Source of the DNA: Herbidospora sakaeratensis
GTDB lineage: Bacteria; Actinomycetota; Actinomycetes; Streptosporangiales; Streptosporangiaceae
Direction of reading: 5' to 3'
DNA: 64,000 bases
Assembly (NCBI RefSeq): GCF_001570525.1
Contig: NZ_BBXC01000015.1
Coordinates: 229,811-293,810, forward strand
Below the pieces are notes generated by a model, which was given only the letters and a program-made list of their open reading frames with translations, was not told the DNA's origin and did no database searches. The position numbers were made by a program, and so were the translations under genes. How positions within the stretch are numbered: the first letter of the stretch is position 1; each line of letters begins with the position of its first letter. Below are positions 53,135 to 62,286 of the stretch, in pieces.

Positions 53135-54406
53135 TCAGTGGCGCGCCGCCGCGTCGTCGTCGACCCGCCGGACCACCACGGTGCTGATGCGGTTGCGGCG
53201 GCCGGCCAGCTCGTCGGCGGTCAGCCGCAACCCGGCCACCGTCGCCTCGGAGCCCGCGATCGGCACCCGGCCCAGGGCGTGGGCCAGCAGGCCGCCCACC
53301 GTGTCGACGTCCTCCGACTCGATCTCGGTGTCGAACAGCTCCTCCAGCTCCCACACGGCCAGCCGGGCGGTGACCCGGACCGCGCCGTCGTCGAGGTGCT
53401 CGACCCGGGGGGCCTCCTGGTCGTACTCGTCGGCGATCTCGCCGACGATCTCCTCGATGACGTCCTCGATCGTGACGAGGCCGGCGGTGCCGCCGTATTC
53501 GTCGATCACGATCGCCAGGTGGATCTGCCGGGCCTGCATGTCGCGCAGCAGGTCGTCGATGGGCTTGCTCTCGGGCACGTAGGTCGCCGGGCGCATCAGC
53601 TCCTCGACCGCGCCCTCGTCGTCGCCGGTCTCCTGGATGCGGCGGACGATGTCCTTCAGGTAGGCGATGCCGATGACGTCGTCCTCGTTCTCGCCGGTCA
53701 CCGGGACCCGGGAGAAGCCGCTGCGCAGCGCCAGCGACAACGCCTGTTCGAGGGTCTTGTGGCGCTCGATGAAGACCATGTCGGTGCGGGGCACCATGAC
53801 CTCGCGCACCAGCGTGTCGCCCAGCTCGAACACCGAGTGGATCATCTCGCGCTCGTCGGGCTCGATCACCCGCCGTTCCTCGGCCAGGTCGACCAGGTCG
53901 CGCAGCTCGGCCTCGGAGGTGAACGGCCCCTCGCGGAACCCCTTGCCGGGGGTGACCGCGTTGCCGAGCAGGATCAGCAGCGTCGGCAGCGGCCCGAAGA
54001 TGCGGGTCAGGCCATAGACGACCGGCGCGCTGAACAGCGCGATCGGCTCGGCGTGCTGCCGCCCGAGCGTGCGCGGGGAGACGCCGACGATGACGTAGGC
54101 GATGACGATCATGGCCCCGGCCGCCGCCGCGTAGGCCTGGCCCGTGTCGCCCAGCCAGTCGATGAACAGCAGCGTCGCGATCACGGTCGCGCCGAGCTCG
54201 CAGCTCATCCGCAGCAGGAGCAGCAGGTTCAGGTAACGAGGGGGGTCGGCCACGATGGCCTGGAGGGGGTTGGCGCCGCGGCGTCCGTCCTTGACGAACT
54301 CCTCGGCGCGCACGCGGGAGATCCGGGTGAGCGCGGTCTCCGCGCTCGCGAGCAGGCCGCCGCCGACGACGAGGGCGACGGCCGAGAACAACCAGCCGTT
54401 ACTCAT
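53135..54406 (-). CDS. CNNM/HlyC-CorC-family transporter with CBS domains
   Basis: A 423-aa membrane protein: N-terminal DUF21 membrane domain (about 1-140), then two CBS domains (about 200-330, VPRTDMVFIERH and LMRPATYVPESKPIDDLL) and a C-terminal CorC/HlyC domain (LDDGAVRVTARLAVWELEELFDT). The family is linked to magnesium or other cation export. It lies next to ybeY-phoH, its usual neighbours. Confidence 0.88.
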   Translation of the reverse strand: MSNGWLFSAVALVVGGGLLASAETALTRISRVRAEEFVKDGRRGANPLQAIVADPPRYLNLLLLLRMSCELGATVIATLLFIDWLGDTGQAYAAAAGAMIVIAYVIVGVSPRTLGRQHAEPIALFSAPVVYGLTRIFGPLPTLLILLGNAVTPGKGFREGPFTSEAELRDLVDLAEERRVIEPDEREMIHSVFELGDTLVREVMVPRTDMVFIERHKTLEQALSLALRSGFSRVPVTGENEDDVIGIAYLKDIVRRIQETGDDEGAVEELMRPATYVPESKPIDDLLRDMQARQIHLAIVIDEYGGTAGLVTIEDVIEEIVGEIADEYDQEAPRVEHLDDGAVRVTARLAVWELEELFDTEIESEDVDTVGGLLAHALGRVPIAGSEATVAGLRLTADELAGRRNRISTVVVRRVDDDAAARH

Positions 54407-54411
54407 GGTTC

Positions 54412-54876
54412 CTAAGGGGCTGTCTTACGCCACGACTCCAGCAGCTCGCCCTGGAGGCCGAACATCTCGGCGTGCTCTTCAGGCTCGGCGTGGTCGTAGC
54501 CCAGCAGATGGAGGATGCCGTGGGTGCACAGCAGATCGAGTTCGTCCTGCGTCGGATGGCCCGCCTCGGCGGCCTGCCGGGCCGCCACCGTCGGGCAGAG
54601 GACGACGTCGCCCAGGAGCGCGGGGTCGGGCGAGGCGTCGTCGTTGCGGCCCTGGCCGGGCCGGAGTTCGTCCATGGGGAAGGCCAGCACGTCGGTGGGG
54701 CCGGGCTCGCCCATCCACTGCTCGTGGAGGGCGGTCATCGCGGCCTCGTCGACGACCAGGATCGACAACTCCGCCAGGGAGTTGATGCCCATCTGGCCGA
54801 GGACGTGCCCGGCGAGGGCGACGAGACGGTTCTCGTCGACCTCGGTGCCGGACTCGTTGTTGACCTCGATCGTCAT
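54412..54876 (-). CDS. ybeY: Endoribonuclease YbeY (rRNA maturation)
   Basis: A 154-aa zinc RNase for 16S rRNA 3' processing. The three metal-binding histidines lie in [16 protein letters not shown]. Length and motifs are typical. It overlaps phoH by 4 bases and is followed after 5 bp by the CNNM gene, giving the operon phoH-ybeY-CNNM. Confidence 0.95.
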   Translation of the reverse strand: MTIEVNNESGTEVDENRLVALAGHVLGQMGINSLAELSILVVDEAAMTALHEQWMGEPGPTDVLAFPMDELRPGQGRNDDASPDPALLGDVVLCPTVAARQAAEAGHPTQDELDLLCTHGILHLLGYDHAEPEEHAEMFGLQGELLESWRKTAP

Positions 54877-55895
54877 CGCCGCCCCCTGGGCCGGTTGGTG
54901 CCGTTGGCGCGCGGGTCGGACGCCAGCGCGGCGTCGTAGCGGCCGTAGGCGTCGACGATCTGCCCCACCAGCTTGTGGCGGACCACGTCGGCGCTGGTCA
55001 GACGGCTGAAGTGGATGTCGTTGATGCCGTCGAGGATGTCCTGGACCACCTTGAGGCCGCTCTGGGTGCCGCCCGGCAGGTCGACCTGCGTGACGTCACC
55101 GGTGACGACGATCTTGGAGTTGAACCCCAGACGGGTCAGGAACATCTTCATCTGCTCGGGCGAGGTGTTCTGGGCCTCGTCGAGGATGATGAAGGCGTCG
55201 TTGAGCGTCCGGCCGCGCATGTAGGCGAGCGGGGCGACCTCGATCGTGCCCGCGGCCATCAGGCGCGGGATCGAGTCGGGGTCGATCATGTCGTGGAGGG
55301 CGTCGTAGAGCGGCCGCAGATAAGGGTCGATCTTCTCGTAGAGCGTGCCGGGCAGGAAGCCCAGCCGCTCGCCGGCCTCCACGGCCGGACGGGTCAGGAT
55401 GATGCGGTTGACCCGCTTCTCCTGCAGGGCCTTCACGGCCTTGGCCATCGCCAGATAGGTCTTGCCGGTTCCCGCGGGGCCGATGCCGAAGACGATCGTG
55501 TGCTTGTCGATCATGTCGACGTAGTTCTTCTGGTTGACCGTCTTCGGGCGGATCGTGCGCCCGCGCGAGGAGATGATGTCGAGCGAGAGCACCTCGGCCG
55601 GCCGGCCGTTGCTCTGGCGCAGCATCGAGATGCTGCGCTCGACCGCGTCGGGGGTCAGCTGCGCCCCCGAACGGGCGAGTTCGACCAGCTCCTCGAACAG
55701 CCGGACGACCACACCGCTCTCGTCGGGGGACCCGGTGATGGTGATCTCGTTGCCCCGCACGTGGATGTCGGCCCGGAAGCTCTTCTCGATGACCCGGAGG
55801 AGCTCGTCACGCGAGCCCAGGATGCTGATCATCGCGTGCTCGTCGGGGATCACGACCTTGGCGTGGGTCTTCTGTGTTTCGCGCGTCTCGGACAT
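54873..55895 (-). CDS. phoH: PhoH-family ATPase
   Basis: A 340-aa PhoH-like P-loop protein. Walker [14 protein letters not shown] (about 137-149) and Walker [11 protein letters not shown] (about 235) are visible; the N-terminal 110 residues contain a KH-like region. It is thought to act with YbeY in RNA metabolism. Start ATG 55895 is preferred. Confidence 0.94.
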   Translation of the reverse strand: MSETRETQKTHAKVVIPDEHAMISILGSRDELLRVIEKSFRADIHVRGNEITITGSPDESGVVVRLFEELVELARSGAQLTPDAVERSISMLRQSNGRPAEVLSLDIISSRGRTIRPKTVNQKNYVDMIDKHTIVFGIGPAGTGKTYLAMAKAVKALQEKRVNRIILTRPAVEAGERLGFLPGTLYEKIDPYLRPLYDALHDMIDPDSIPRLMAAGTIEVAPLAYMRGRTLNDAFIILDEAQNTSPEQMKMFLTRLGFNSKIVVTGDVTQVDLPGGTQSGLKVVQDILDGINDIHFSRLTSADVVRHKLVGQIVDAYGRYDAALASDPRANGTNRPRGRR

Positions 55896-55954
55896 GGGCG
55901 GCCTCGTCGGGCCTGCTCGCCTCCCTATTAACCGCTGTCAATGGTAGCCGTCCG

Positions 55955-56296
55955 CTACCCCATCTGGAGCGTCAGCGGCGCCCCGCCCAGCAGGTGGAGA
56001 TGGGCGTGGAAGACGCTCTGCCCCGAGTCGGGCCCGGTGTTCAGGACCAGCCGGTAACCGGACTCGGCGATGCCCTCGGCGACCGCGACGGCCTTCGCCG
56101 TTTTGATCACGTCGTCGGCGAGCCCAGCCTCCGCCAGTTCCCCCGCGTCGCGCACGTGGTTTTTCGGTACGACCAGAACATGCGTGGGGGCATGGGGATT
56201 GATGTCACGGAAGGCAAGTGTGGTGTCGGTCTCGTACACGACCGTCGCGGGTATCTCACGCGCCACGATTCCGCAGAACAGGCACTCATTCTTCAC
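55955..56296 (-). CDS. HIT-family (histidine triad) nucleotide hydrolase
   Basis: A 113-aa protein with the HxHxHxx motif in VFHAHLHLLGG near the end and the N-terminal CLFCGIVAREIPATVVYE of HinT proteins. It hydrolyses AMP-linked substrates such as AMP-lysine. Closest to the Hint/HIT1 type. The next gene on the opposite strand starts 130 bp away. Confidence 0.92.
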   Translation of the reverse strand: MKNECLFCGIVAREIPATVVYETDTTLAFRDINPHAPTHVLVVPKNHVRDAGELAEAGLADDVIKTAKAVAVAEGIAESGYRLVLNTGPDSGQSVFHAHLHLLGGAPLTLQMG

Positions 56297-56425
56297 GGGG
56301 GAAGCCTAGCGTTGCCAATCGGTAATCCCCGGATCGTCCCGTGCAAAGATCTGCCCGGATAGGGTTTATGTGCGAGACTGCACCGTCAACCAATCCCCTG
56401 TGTCGGGCGAGGACACAACTGGGTC

Positions 56426-57031
56426 ATGCCCCCTAATGATTCGGAAGAGCGTAAACCCTCCGGCAAGGACGAGCGTCCTACTGATGTGACCACCGAGACC
56501 CTCGTGGCCGACAGGTCGCTGGGCACGGTGCCGGTCGGGTGGGATGCCGACATGGCCGTTACGGCGCTTTACAGCGCCCACTATCGGTCACTTGTGCGTC
56601 TCGCGGTGCTGCTGGTCCGCGATGTGGCCAGCGCCGAAGAAGTCGTGCAGGACGCGTTCGTCGCCATCCATGGCGCCTGGCGCAGGCTGCGCGATCCCGA
56701 CAAGGCACTTGCGTACCTGCGACAGTCGGTCGTCAACCGTTCGCGCTCCGTGCTGCGTCATCGAGCCGTCGTGGAGAAGTACGCCCCCAAGGGCCTCCCC
56801 GACGCGCCGAGTGCCGAGAACGGCGCCATCGGCGAGCTCGAGCGCACCGCGGTGATCGAGGCGCTGCGCGCCCTGCCCCAGCGGCAGCGCGAGGCGCTGG
56901 TCCTGCGCTACTACGGCGACCTTTCCGAGGCCGAGATCGCCCACGCCATGGGCATCTCCAAAGGCGCGGTGAAGAGTCACACCGCCAGAGGCATGGCCTC
57001 ATTACGTCAAGTGCTGGAGAAGTTCTCATGA
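56426..57031 (+). CDS. ECF sigma factor of the SigE/SigM type
   Basis: A 201-aa sigma factor with a 45-residue N-terminal extension, region 2 (about 48-92, TALYSAHYRSLVRLAVLLVRDVASAEEVVQDAFVAIHG) and region 4 (about 147-196, LPQRQREALVLRYYGDLSEAEIAHAMGISKGAVKSH). It overlaps by 4 bases a membrane protein that may be its anti-sigma factor. A short TGTGTC-N7-GACACA stem lies 9 bases before the ATG. Confidence 0.9.
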   Translation: MPPNDSEERKPSGKDERPTDVTTETLVADRSLGTVPVGWDADMAVTALYSAHYRSLVRLAVLLVRDVASAEEVVQDAFVAIHGAWRRLRDPDKALAYLRQSVVNRSRSVLRHRAVVEKYAPKGLPDAPSAENGAIGELERTAVIEALRALPQRQREALVLRYYGDLSEAEIAHAMGISKGAVKSHTARGMASLRQVLEKFS

Positions 57032-57738
57032 CCATCCCCCCCGACGAGCACGGCGACCTCCTCCGCCGTGTGATGCGCGCGGAGGCGGACTCGGTCGTGC
57101 CGTCTCCCGACGGACTGGAGATAATCCGCCACCGCATCGACAACCGCGGCCTCCGCGGTCTGCTGTGGTGGCGCATAGGTGCGTCCGTGGCCGCCGCCGC
57201 CCTGGTGGCCGGAATCGTGGTCGTCACCGTTCCCGAGATACGCGAGAACGTGGGCGTCGACTTCGTGGGCAACGAACCCGAGACCGAGCAGACCCCGGCC
57301 GGTGAGCTGCCGAGCGCCGGCTCGACCGCCCAGCCGCCGCCGACCCAGGACCAGCCCGGGATCTCGATCACCACCCAGAACCCCACCCGGGCGCCCGAGT
57401 CGACCGCGCCGGCGACCTCGGCGGCCCCGTCGCAGCCCGCGGCCGCGCCGCCGCCCGAGCCGTCGTCCGACCCGTGCGTCACCCCGGAGCCGACCCCGGC
57501 CCCCGACCCGGCGGTCGCGGCGAAGTGCCCGACGCAGGAGGCCAACCCGACCTCCGGCCCGACGACCAAGCCGAACCCGAGCGGGACCAAGTCCCCGACG
57601 AAGCCGTCGCCCACGCCGACGGCCGACTCCCCCACCCCCACTCCGCCGGGGTGCGGCGACGACTGCCCGGCGCCGACGCCCGAGCCGTCTCCTCTGGTGA
57701 CGCCGTCGACGGTGGAGGTCTCGACCCCGGCGTCGTAG
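57028..57738 (+). CDS. Membrane protein with a long Pro/Thr-rich extracellular tail, candidate anti-sigma factor
   Basis: A 236-aa protein: about 45 cytoplasmic residues (MTIPPDEHGDLLRRVMRAEADSVVPSPDG), one membrane span (about 49-71, IGASVAAAALVAGIVVVTVP), then about 160 residues rich in Pro, Thr, Ser and Glu, with no fold. The cytoplasmic part is too short and lacks the HxxxCxxC zinc motif of typical anti-sigma factors, so its action on the sigma factor is only suggested by the overlap. The tail could span the cell wall. Confidence 0.7.
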   Translation: MTIPPDEHGDLLRRVMRAEADSVVPSPDGLEIIRHRIDNRGLRGLLWWRIGASVAAAALVAGIVVVTVPEIRENVGVDFVGNEPETEQTPAGELPSAGSTAQPPPTQDQPGISITTQNPTRAPESTAPATSAAPSQPAAAPPPEPSSDPCVTPEPTPAPDPAVAAKCPTQEANPTSGPTTKPNPSGTKSPTKPSPTPTADSPTPTPPGCGDDCPAPTPEPSPLVTPSTVEVSTPAS

Positions 57739-57745
57739 CCCTTTC

Positions 57746-57796
57746 GAAGCGGGCCTTCTCGGAACGTGCCAAGCGCACTCCGGAAGGGCCCGCTTC
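57746..57796. terminator. Terminator between the sigma operon and rsmE
   Basis: GAAGCGGGCCTTC (57746-57758) and GAAGGGCCCGCTTC (57783-57796) pair with a single bulge around a 24-base loop. It lies between the convergent genes and should work for both directions, though no T run is obvious. Confidence 0.75.
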
Positions 57797-57799
57797 TGG

Positions 57800-58525
57800 T
57801 TACCAGCGGCCGGTGCGGGCCAGCAGGACCGCGGCCGCCGCGACCCCGGCCGTGGAGGTGCGCAGCACCGTCGGGCCCAGGAGCGCCGGGAGCGCGCCCG
57901 CCTCCCGGAAGCGGGTGAGCTCGTCGTCGGACACGCCGCCCTCGGGGCCCACCACCACGACGATGTCGCCCTTCTCGGGCAGGTCGACCCGGGACAGCGG
58001 CTCGGCCGCCTCCTCGTGGAGCACCACGGCCAGCGCGGCCGATTCGAGCAGCGCCGCCACCTGGTTGGTGGAGGCCGGTTCGAGGACCTCCGGCAGGTGG
58101 AACCGGCGGGCCTGCTTGCCCGCCTCACGCGCCGTCGAGCGCCAGCGGGCCAGCGACTTGGCGGCGCGGTCGCCCTTCCACTGGGTGATCGACCGGGAGG
58201 CCGACCAGGGCACGATGGCGTCGACGCCGGCCTCGGTCATCATCTCGACGGCCAGCTCGCCCCGGTCGCCCTTCGGCAGGCCCTGCACGACCACCAGGCG
58301 GGGCGTCGGCGACGGGATGTCGTACACACGGAGGACCGTGAGGTCGAGGTGGTCCTTGCCGGCGTGGTCGACCATGCACTCGGCCACCCGGCCCGCGCCG
58401 TCGGTGACGTCGACGCGCTCGCCCGCCGTGATGCGGCGGACGGCGGCCGCGTGGCGGCCCTCGGGCCCGGCCAGGGTCAGGCGCGGGCCCGGGGTGACCT
58501 CACCCAGGAAGACGGGGACGGTCAT
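57800..58525 (-). CDS. rsmE: 16S rRNA (uracil1498-N3)-methyltransferase
   Basis: A 241-aa SPOUT methyltransferase methylating N3 of U1498 in 16S r[16 protein letters not shown] is the SAM-binding knot loop, preceded by [26 protein letters not shown] and [15 protein letters not shown]. Starts at ATG 58525, overlapping the dnaJ stop by 4 bases, and belongs to the hrcA-dnaJ-rsmE operon. Confidence 0.95.
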   Translation of the reverse strand: MTVPVFLGEVTPGPRLTLAGPEGRHAAAVRRITAGERVDVTDGAGRVAECMVDHAGKDHLDLTVLRVYDIPSPTPRLVVVQGLPKGDRGELAVEMMTEAGVDAIVPWSASRSITQWKGDRAAKSLARWRSTAREAGKQARRFHLPEVLEPASTNQVAALLESAALAVVLHEEAAEPLSRVDLPEKGDIVVVVGPEGGVSDDELTRFREAGALPALLGPTVLRTSTAGVAAAAVLLARTGRW

Positions 58526-59652
58526 CGGCCGTTGAACGCGTCCTTCAGGCGGGAGAAGAAGCCCTGCTGGCCCGGCGCGAACTTGCCGGGCGGGCGCTCC
58601 TCGCCGCGCAGCTGCGACAACTTGCGGAGCAGTTCCTCCTGCTCGGGGTCGAGCTTCAGCGGGGTCTCGACGTTGACGTGGATCAGCAGGTCGCCCCGGC
58701 CGCTCTCGTTGAGGCGCTGCACGCCCCGCGCGTAGAGGGGGATGACCTGGCCCGACTGGGTGCCGGGGCGGACGTCGATCTGCTCGGCGCCGTCGAGGGT
58801 CTCCATGGTCAGGGAGGTGCCCAGGGCGGCGGCGGTCATGGGGATCGAGACGGTGCAGTGGAGGTCGTCGCCGCGGCGTTCGAACGTCGGGTGGGGGCGC
58901 TCGACGATCTCGAGGAACAGGTCGCCGGGCGGGCCGCCGCCGGGGCCGACCTCGCCCTCGCCCGCGAGCTGGATGTGGGTGCCGTCTTCGACGCCCGCCG
59001 GGATGCGGACCTTGATGGTCCGGCGGGTGCGGACGCGGCCGTCGCCGGAGCACTCCTGGCAGGGGTGGCGGATGACGCTGCCGAAGCCGCCGCACTGGGG
59101 GCACGGGCGCGAGGTCATGACCTGGCCCAGGAACGAGCGGGTCACCTGGGAGACCTCGCCCCGGCCGTGGCACATGTCGCAGGTGTCGGGGTGGGTGCCG
59201 GCCGCGGCGCCGGAGCCCTGGCAGACCTCGCAGAGGATCGCGGTGTCGACCACGAGCTCCCGGGTGGTGCCGAAGCCCGACTCGGCCAGGTCGAGCTCGA
59301 CCCGGATCGTCGCGTTGCGGCCCCGGCGGGCCCGCGAGCGGGGGCCGCGGGAGGCCGAGGCGGTGCCGAAGAAGGCGTCCATGATGTCGCTGAACGGGAA
59401 GCCCGCGCCGAAGCCGGCCCCCGCGCCGCCCGCGCCGCCGAACGGGTCGCCGCCCATGTCGTGCATCTGGCGCTTCTGGGGGTCGGAGAGCACCTCGTAG
59501 GCCGCGGTGATCTCCTTGAAGCGCTCCTGCGTCGCCGGGTCGGGGTTGACGTCGGGATGCAGTTCGCGGGCCAGCCGGCGGTAGGCCTTCTTGATCTCTT
59601 CCTGGCTCGCGTCGCGGCGTACGCCGAGGGTGGCGTAATAGTCCTTGGCCAC
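58522..59652 (-). CDS. dnaJ: Chaperone DnaJ (Hsp40)
   Basis: A 376-aa co-chaperone of DnaK. J domain with HPD (ARELHPDV), a Gly-rich linker (about 68-92), four zinc-binding CxxCxGxG repeats ([32 protein letters not shown]) and a C-terminal substrate domain. Its 3' end overlaps rsmE and its start lies 0 bp from the hrcA stop, so it is cotranscribed with hrcA under the CIRCE element. Confidence 0.97.
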   Translation of the reverse strand: MAKDYYATLGVRRDASQEEIKKAYRRLARELHPDVNPDPATQERFKEITAAYEVLSDPQKRQMHDMGGDPFGGAGGAGAGFGAGFPFSDIMDAFFGTASASRGPRSRARRGRNATIRVELDLAESGFGTTRELVVDTAILCEVCQGSGAAAGTHPDTCDMCHGRGEVSQVTRSFLGQVMTSRPCPQCGGFGSVIRHPCQECSGDGRVRTRRTIKVRIPAGVEDGTHIQLAGEGEVGPGGGPPGDLFLEIVERPHPTFERRGDDLHCTVSIPMTAAALGTSLTMETLDGAEQIDVRPGTQSGQVIPLYARGVQRLNESGRGDLLIHVNVETPLKLDPEQEELLRKLSQLRGEERPPGKFAPGQQGFFSRLKDAFNGR

Positions 59653-60666
59653 TTATGACCCCGCCAGGATCTGGCCGACATAGCGCGCGACCGCGCGCAC
59701 CGCACCCATCGTCACCGGATAATCCATTCGCGTCGGGCCCAGCACTCCGAGCCGGGCCAGTTCCTTGTCTCCCGAGCCGTATCCGGCGGCCACGATCGAG
59801 GTGCCGCGCAGACCGGTGTAGGGGTTCTCCGAGCCGATCCGGACGGTCAGCTCGGACAGGTCGTCGGTCTCGCCGAGGAGGCGCATCAGGACGACCTGCT
59901 CCTCCAGGGCCTCCAGCACGTCGCGCAGGCCGATGGTGAAATCGGCGGCGGCGAGGTTGGCGGCCCCGGCGAACACGATCTTCTCTTCGTGCCGTTCGAC
60001 CAGCGTCTCCAGGATCACCGAGAGGATCGTGGCGGCCACCGGCCGGTCTTCGGGGGACAGCCGTTCGGGCAGCGCGGCCACGGTCTCGGGGACCTGGGCC
60101 AGCCCGCAGCCGTCGAGCGCCGTGTTGAGCACGGCGCGCAGGTGGGACACCCGGTCGTCGGCGATCACATCGGGCAGATCGACCACCCGCTGCTCGACGC
60201 GGCCGGTGTTGGTGATCAGGACCAGCATGACCCGCGTGTCGGCCAGCGGCACGATCTCGACGTGGCGGACCGTCGAGCGGGTCAGCGAGGGATACTGCAC
60301 GACCGCGACGTGGCGGGTCAGCTGCGCGAGCAGCCGGACGGTCCGCATGACGATCTCGTCGAGGTCGATCGCGCCGGCCAGGAACGTCTCGATGGCCCGC
60401 CGTTCGGCGCCCGAGAGGGGCTTGACCTGGGACAGCCGGTCGACGAACAGCCGGTAGCCCTTGTCGGTCGGGACCCGCCCCGCGCTCGTGTGGGGCTGGT
60501 GGATGTAGCCGCCGTCTTCGAGGGCCGCCATGTCGTTGCGGATGGTGGCCGGCGAGACTCCGAGGTTGTGCCGGTCGGCCAGCGCCTTGGAGCCCACGGG
60601 CTCGTTGGTGGAGACGTAGTCTTCGACGATCGCCCGCAGCACCGCCAGCTTCCGGTCGTCAAGCAC
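59653..60666 (-). CDS. hrcA: Heat-inducible transcription repressor HrcA
   Basis: A 337-aa repressor that binds CIRCE elements and is released on heat shock. The N-terminal winged helix ([49 protein letters not shown]) and the C-terminal GAF-like domain are intact. Start is GTG 60666 with GGGAGGT 6-7 bases upstream. A CIRCE element lies between the ribosome-binding site and the -10, so hrcA-dnaJ-rsmE is autoregulated. Confidence 0.96.
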   Translation of the reverse strand: MLDDRKLAVLRAIVEDYVSTNEPVGSKALADRHNLGVSPATIRNDMAALEDGGYIHQPHTSAGRVPTDKGYRLFVDRLSQVKPLSGAERRAIETFLAGAIDLDEIVMRTVRLLAQLTRHVAVVQYPSLTRSTVRHVEIVPLADTRVMLVLITNTGRVEQRVVDLPDVIADDRVSHLRAVLNTALDGCGLAQVPETVAALPERLSPEDRPVAATILSVILETLVERHEEKIVFAGAANLAAADFTIGLRDVLEALEEQVVLMRLLGETDDLSELTVRIGSENPYTGLRGTSIVAAGYGSGDKELARLGVLGPTRMDYPVTMGAVRAVARYVGQILAGS

Positions 60667-60679
60667 GTTCTCACCTCCC

Positions 60680-60710
60680 TGGCACTCTGTGTTCCCGAGT
60701 GCCAAGTGTA
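60680..60710 (-). promoter_or_regulatory. CIRCE element and -10 of the hrcA operon
   Basis: TGGCACTC-N9-GAGTGCCA (60680-60704) matches the CIRCE consensus (GCACTC-N9-GAGTGC) perfectly in both arms. TACACT (complement of 60705-60710) is the -10, so the element lies on the transcript start, as expected for HrcA repression. Confidence 0.92.
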
Positions 60711-60797
60711 CGGCCACCGTCCCCGGGGTGCGATAACACAGTCGGGCACGCGGGGAACAAGCCGACTGCAAATGCGCCGCAAGTCGCTAATCACACA

Positions 60798-61469
60798 ATG
60801 TCTCCCATGACCGCTCAATATGGCCAGAACTATGGCCAGCAGCCCCACCCCTATTACGGCGCCCCCCAGTCCCCCTACGGCGGCCCGCCCCCGCAGGGAC
60901 CCGTCCGGCCCCGGATCCTGTGGATCGTTCTGTCCTGGGTCTTCTTCGTGGTCACCCTCATCGTCGGCGGCGTGATCTTCGCCGCGGGCGTTGGGTCGAC
61001 CATCGCCAACATCGGCGAGATCGCCCCGTCGTCGTCCTTCCAGGGCGGCGAGACCGTCAAGGTGAGCATCGACCCGGCCGACAGCCCCGCCATCTGGGCC
61101 GCCGCCGGGCAGCCGACCGACGTCCAGTGCCAGGTCACCGGCGCCGACCCGAGCCAGCAGATCACCCTCGACAAGGCGGTGGGCTCGCAGACCCTCTCCT
61201 ACAACGGCACCGACTGGGAGATGCTCTTCACGATCGGCGTCCCGGCCGCCGGCGAATACCAGGTCGCCTGCGACGGCGAGGGCGTCACGTTCGGCGTCGG
61301 CAAGCAGCTGCTGTCGGCCGCCACCGCCGACGCGGCGGGCGGGCTGGTGGGCGGCCTGGCCGCGCTGGTCATCCTGCCCGCCTTCGGCTTCCTCCTCGCG
61401 CTGATCGTCACGATCGTCGTGCTGGTCCGGCGCGGCCGGGCCCGCCGCCGGATGATGGGGATGTACTAA
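60798..61469 (+). CDS. Two-span membrane protein of unknown function
   Basis: A 223-aa protein: a Pro-, Gly-, Tyr- and Gln-rich N-terminus (QYGQNYGQQPHPYYGAPQSP), one membrane span (about 38-62, ILWIVLSWVFFVVTLIVGGVIF), an exposed beta-rich domain (about 75-165) and a second span near the C-terminus (about 183-210). The architecture suggests an envelope protein whose middle faces outside. ATG 60798 and ATG 60807 are both possible. It lies divergent from hrcA by 131 bp. Confidence 0.75.
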   Translation: MSPMTAQYGQNYGQQPHPYYGAPQSPYGGPPPQGPVRPRILWIVLSWVFFVVTLIVGGVIFAAGVGSTIANIGEIAPSSSFQGGETVKVSIDPADSPAIWAAAGQPTDVQCQVTGADPSQQITLDKAVGSQTLSYNGTDWEMLFTIGVPAAGEYQVACDGEGVTFGVGKQLLSAATADAAGGLVGGLAALVILPAFGFLLALIVTIVVLVRRGRARRRMMGMY

Positions 61470-61479
61470 CGTTCGCGGC

Positions 61480-62286
61480 ATGTACGAGCGGGACGTGCTC
61501 TCCGGAGACTGGCGGCGCCCCAAGAAGGGGACGATCCCGCAGATCCCAGCCGAGCTCGACCTCGTGGTCGAGTGGGCCGACGACGGGTTCTGCGGGGCGG
61601 TGGTGGCCTGCGACAAGGAGGCCGTCACCCTGGAGGACCGGTTCGGGCGGCGACGGCTGTTCCCCCTGGAACCCGCCGCCTTCCTCCTGGAGGGCAGGCC
61701 CGTCACTCTGGTCCGCCCCCCAGCGGGGCCGCGGGGCCCGAGGCGCAGCGCCTCGGGTTCCATCGCGGTCGAGGGCCTGAAGGCCCAGGTGGCCAAGGAG
61801 AGCAGGATCTACGTCGAGGGCGTGCACGACGCCGCGCTCGTGGAGAAGATCTGGGGTCACGACCTGCGGGTCGAGGGCGTGGTCGTCGAATACCTCGAAG
61901 GCGTCGACCACCTGCCCGAGATCGTCGCCGAGTTCGGCCCCGAACCCGGCCGGCGGCTCGGCGTGCTGGTCGACCATCTCGTCGCCGGCTCCAAGGAGAG
62001 CCGGATCGCCGCCCAGGTGGCCGGCCCCCACGTGCTGGTGACGGGCCATCCGTTCGTGGACGTCTGGCAGGCGGTCAAGCCCGCCGTGCTGGGCATCGGG
62101 GCGTGGCCGGAAGTACCGCGCGGGATCCCGTGGAAAGAGGGCGTGATCGCCGCCCTGGGCTGGCGGATGGAGCCGCCCGACGCGTGGCGGCACATCCTCG
62201 GCCGGGTGAACAGCTACGCCGACCTGGAGCCCGAGCTGCTGGGCCGGGTCGAGGAGCTCATCGACTTCGTCACGTCAGATCCCTGA
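61480..62286 (+). CDS. DUF3097 family protein
   Basis: A 268-aa cytosolic protein with the DUF3097 core (ESRIYVEGVHDAALVEKIWGHDLRVEGVVVEYLEGVDHLPEIVAEF) and a C-terminal region rich in Trp (VLGIGAWPEVPRGIPWKEG). DUF3097 is an actinobacterial family with no proven function; the EGxHDAxxxEKIWG segment resembles a Toprim-like fold, which would suggest a nucleic-acid role, but this is uncertain. Residues 80-95 are encoded by a 21-bp palindrome (61737-61757). The end overlaps the convergent hemW by 17 bases. Confidence 0.85.
   Translation: MYERDVLSGDWRRPKKGTIPQIPAELDLVVEWADDGFCGAVVACDKEAVTLEDRFGRRRLFPLEPAAFLLEGRPVTLVRPPAGPRGPRRSASGSIAVEGLKAQVAKESRIYVEGVHDAALVEKIWGHDLRVEGVVVEYLEGVDHLPEIVAEFGPEPGRRLGVLVDHLVAGSKESRIAAQVAGPHVLVTGHPFVDVWQAVKPAVLGIGAWPEVPRGIPWKEGVIAALGWRMEPPDAWRHILGRVNSYADLEPELLGRVEELIDFVTSDP
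61737..61757. repeat. 21-bp perfect palindrome inside the DUF3097 gene
   Basis: CCCGAGGCGC-A-GCGCCTCGGG is a perfect palindrome in the coding sequence, preceded by other GC-rich dyads (CCCAGCGGGG). It encodes the RGPRRSASGS linker. It looks like a REP-type unit caught in a flexible loop. Confidence 0.5.
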
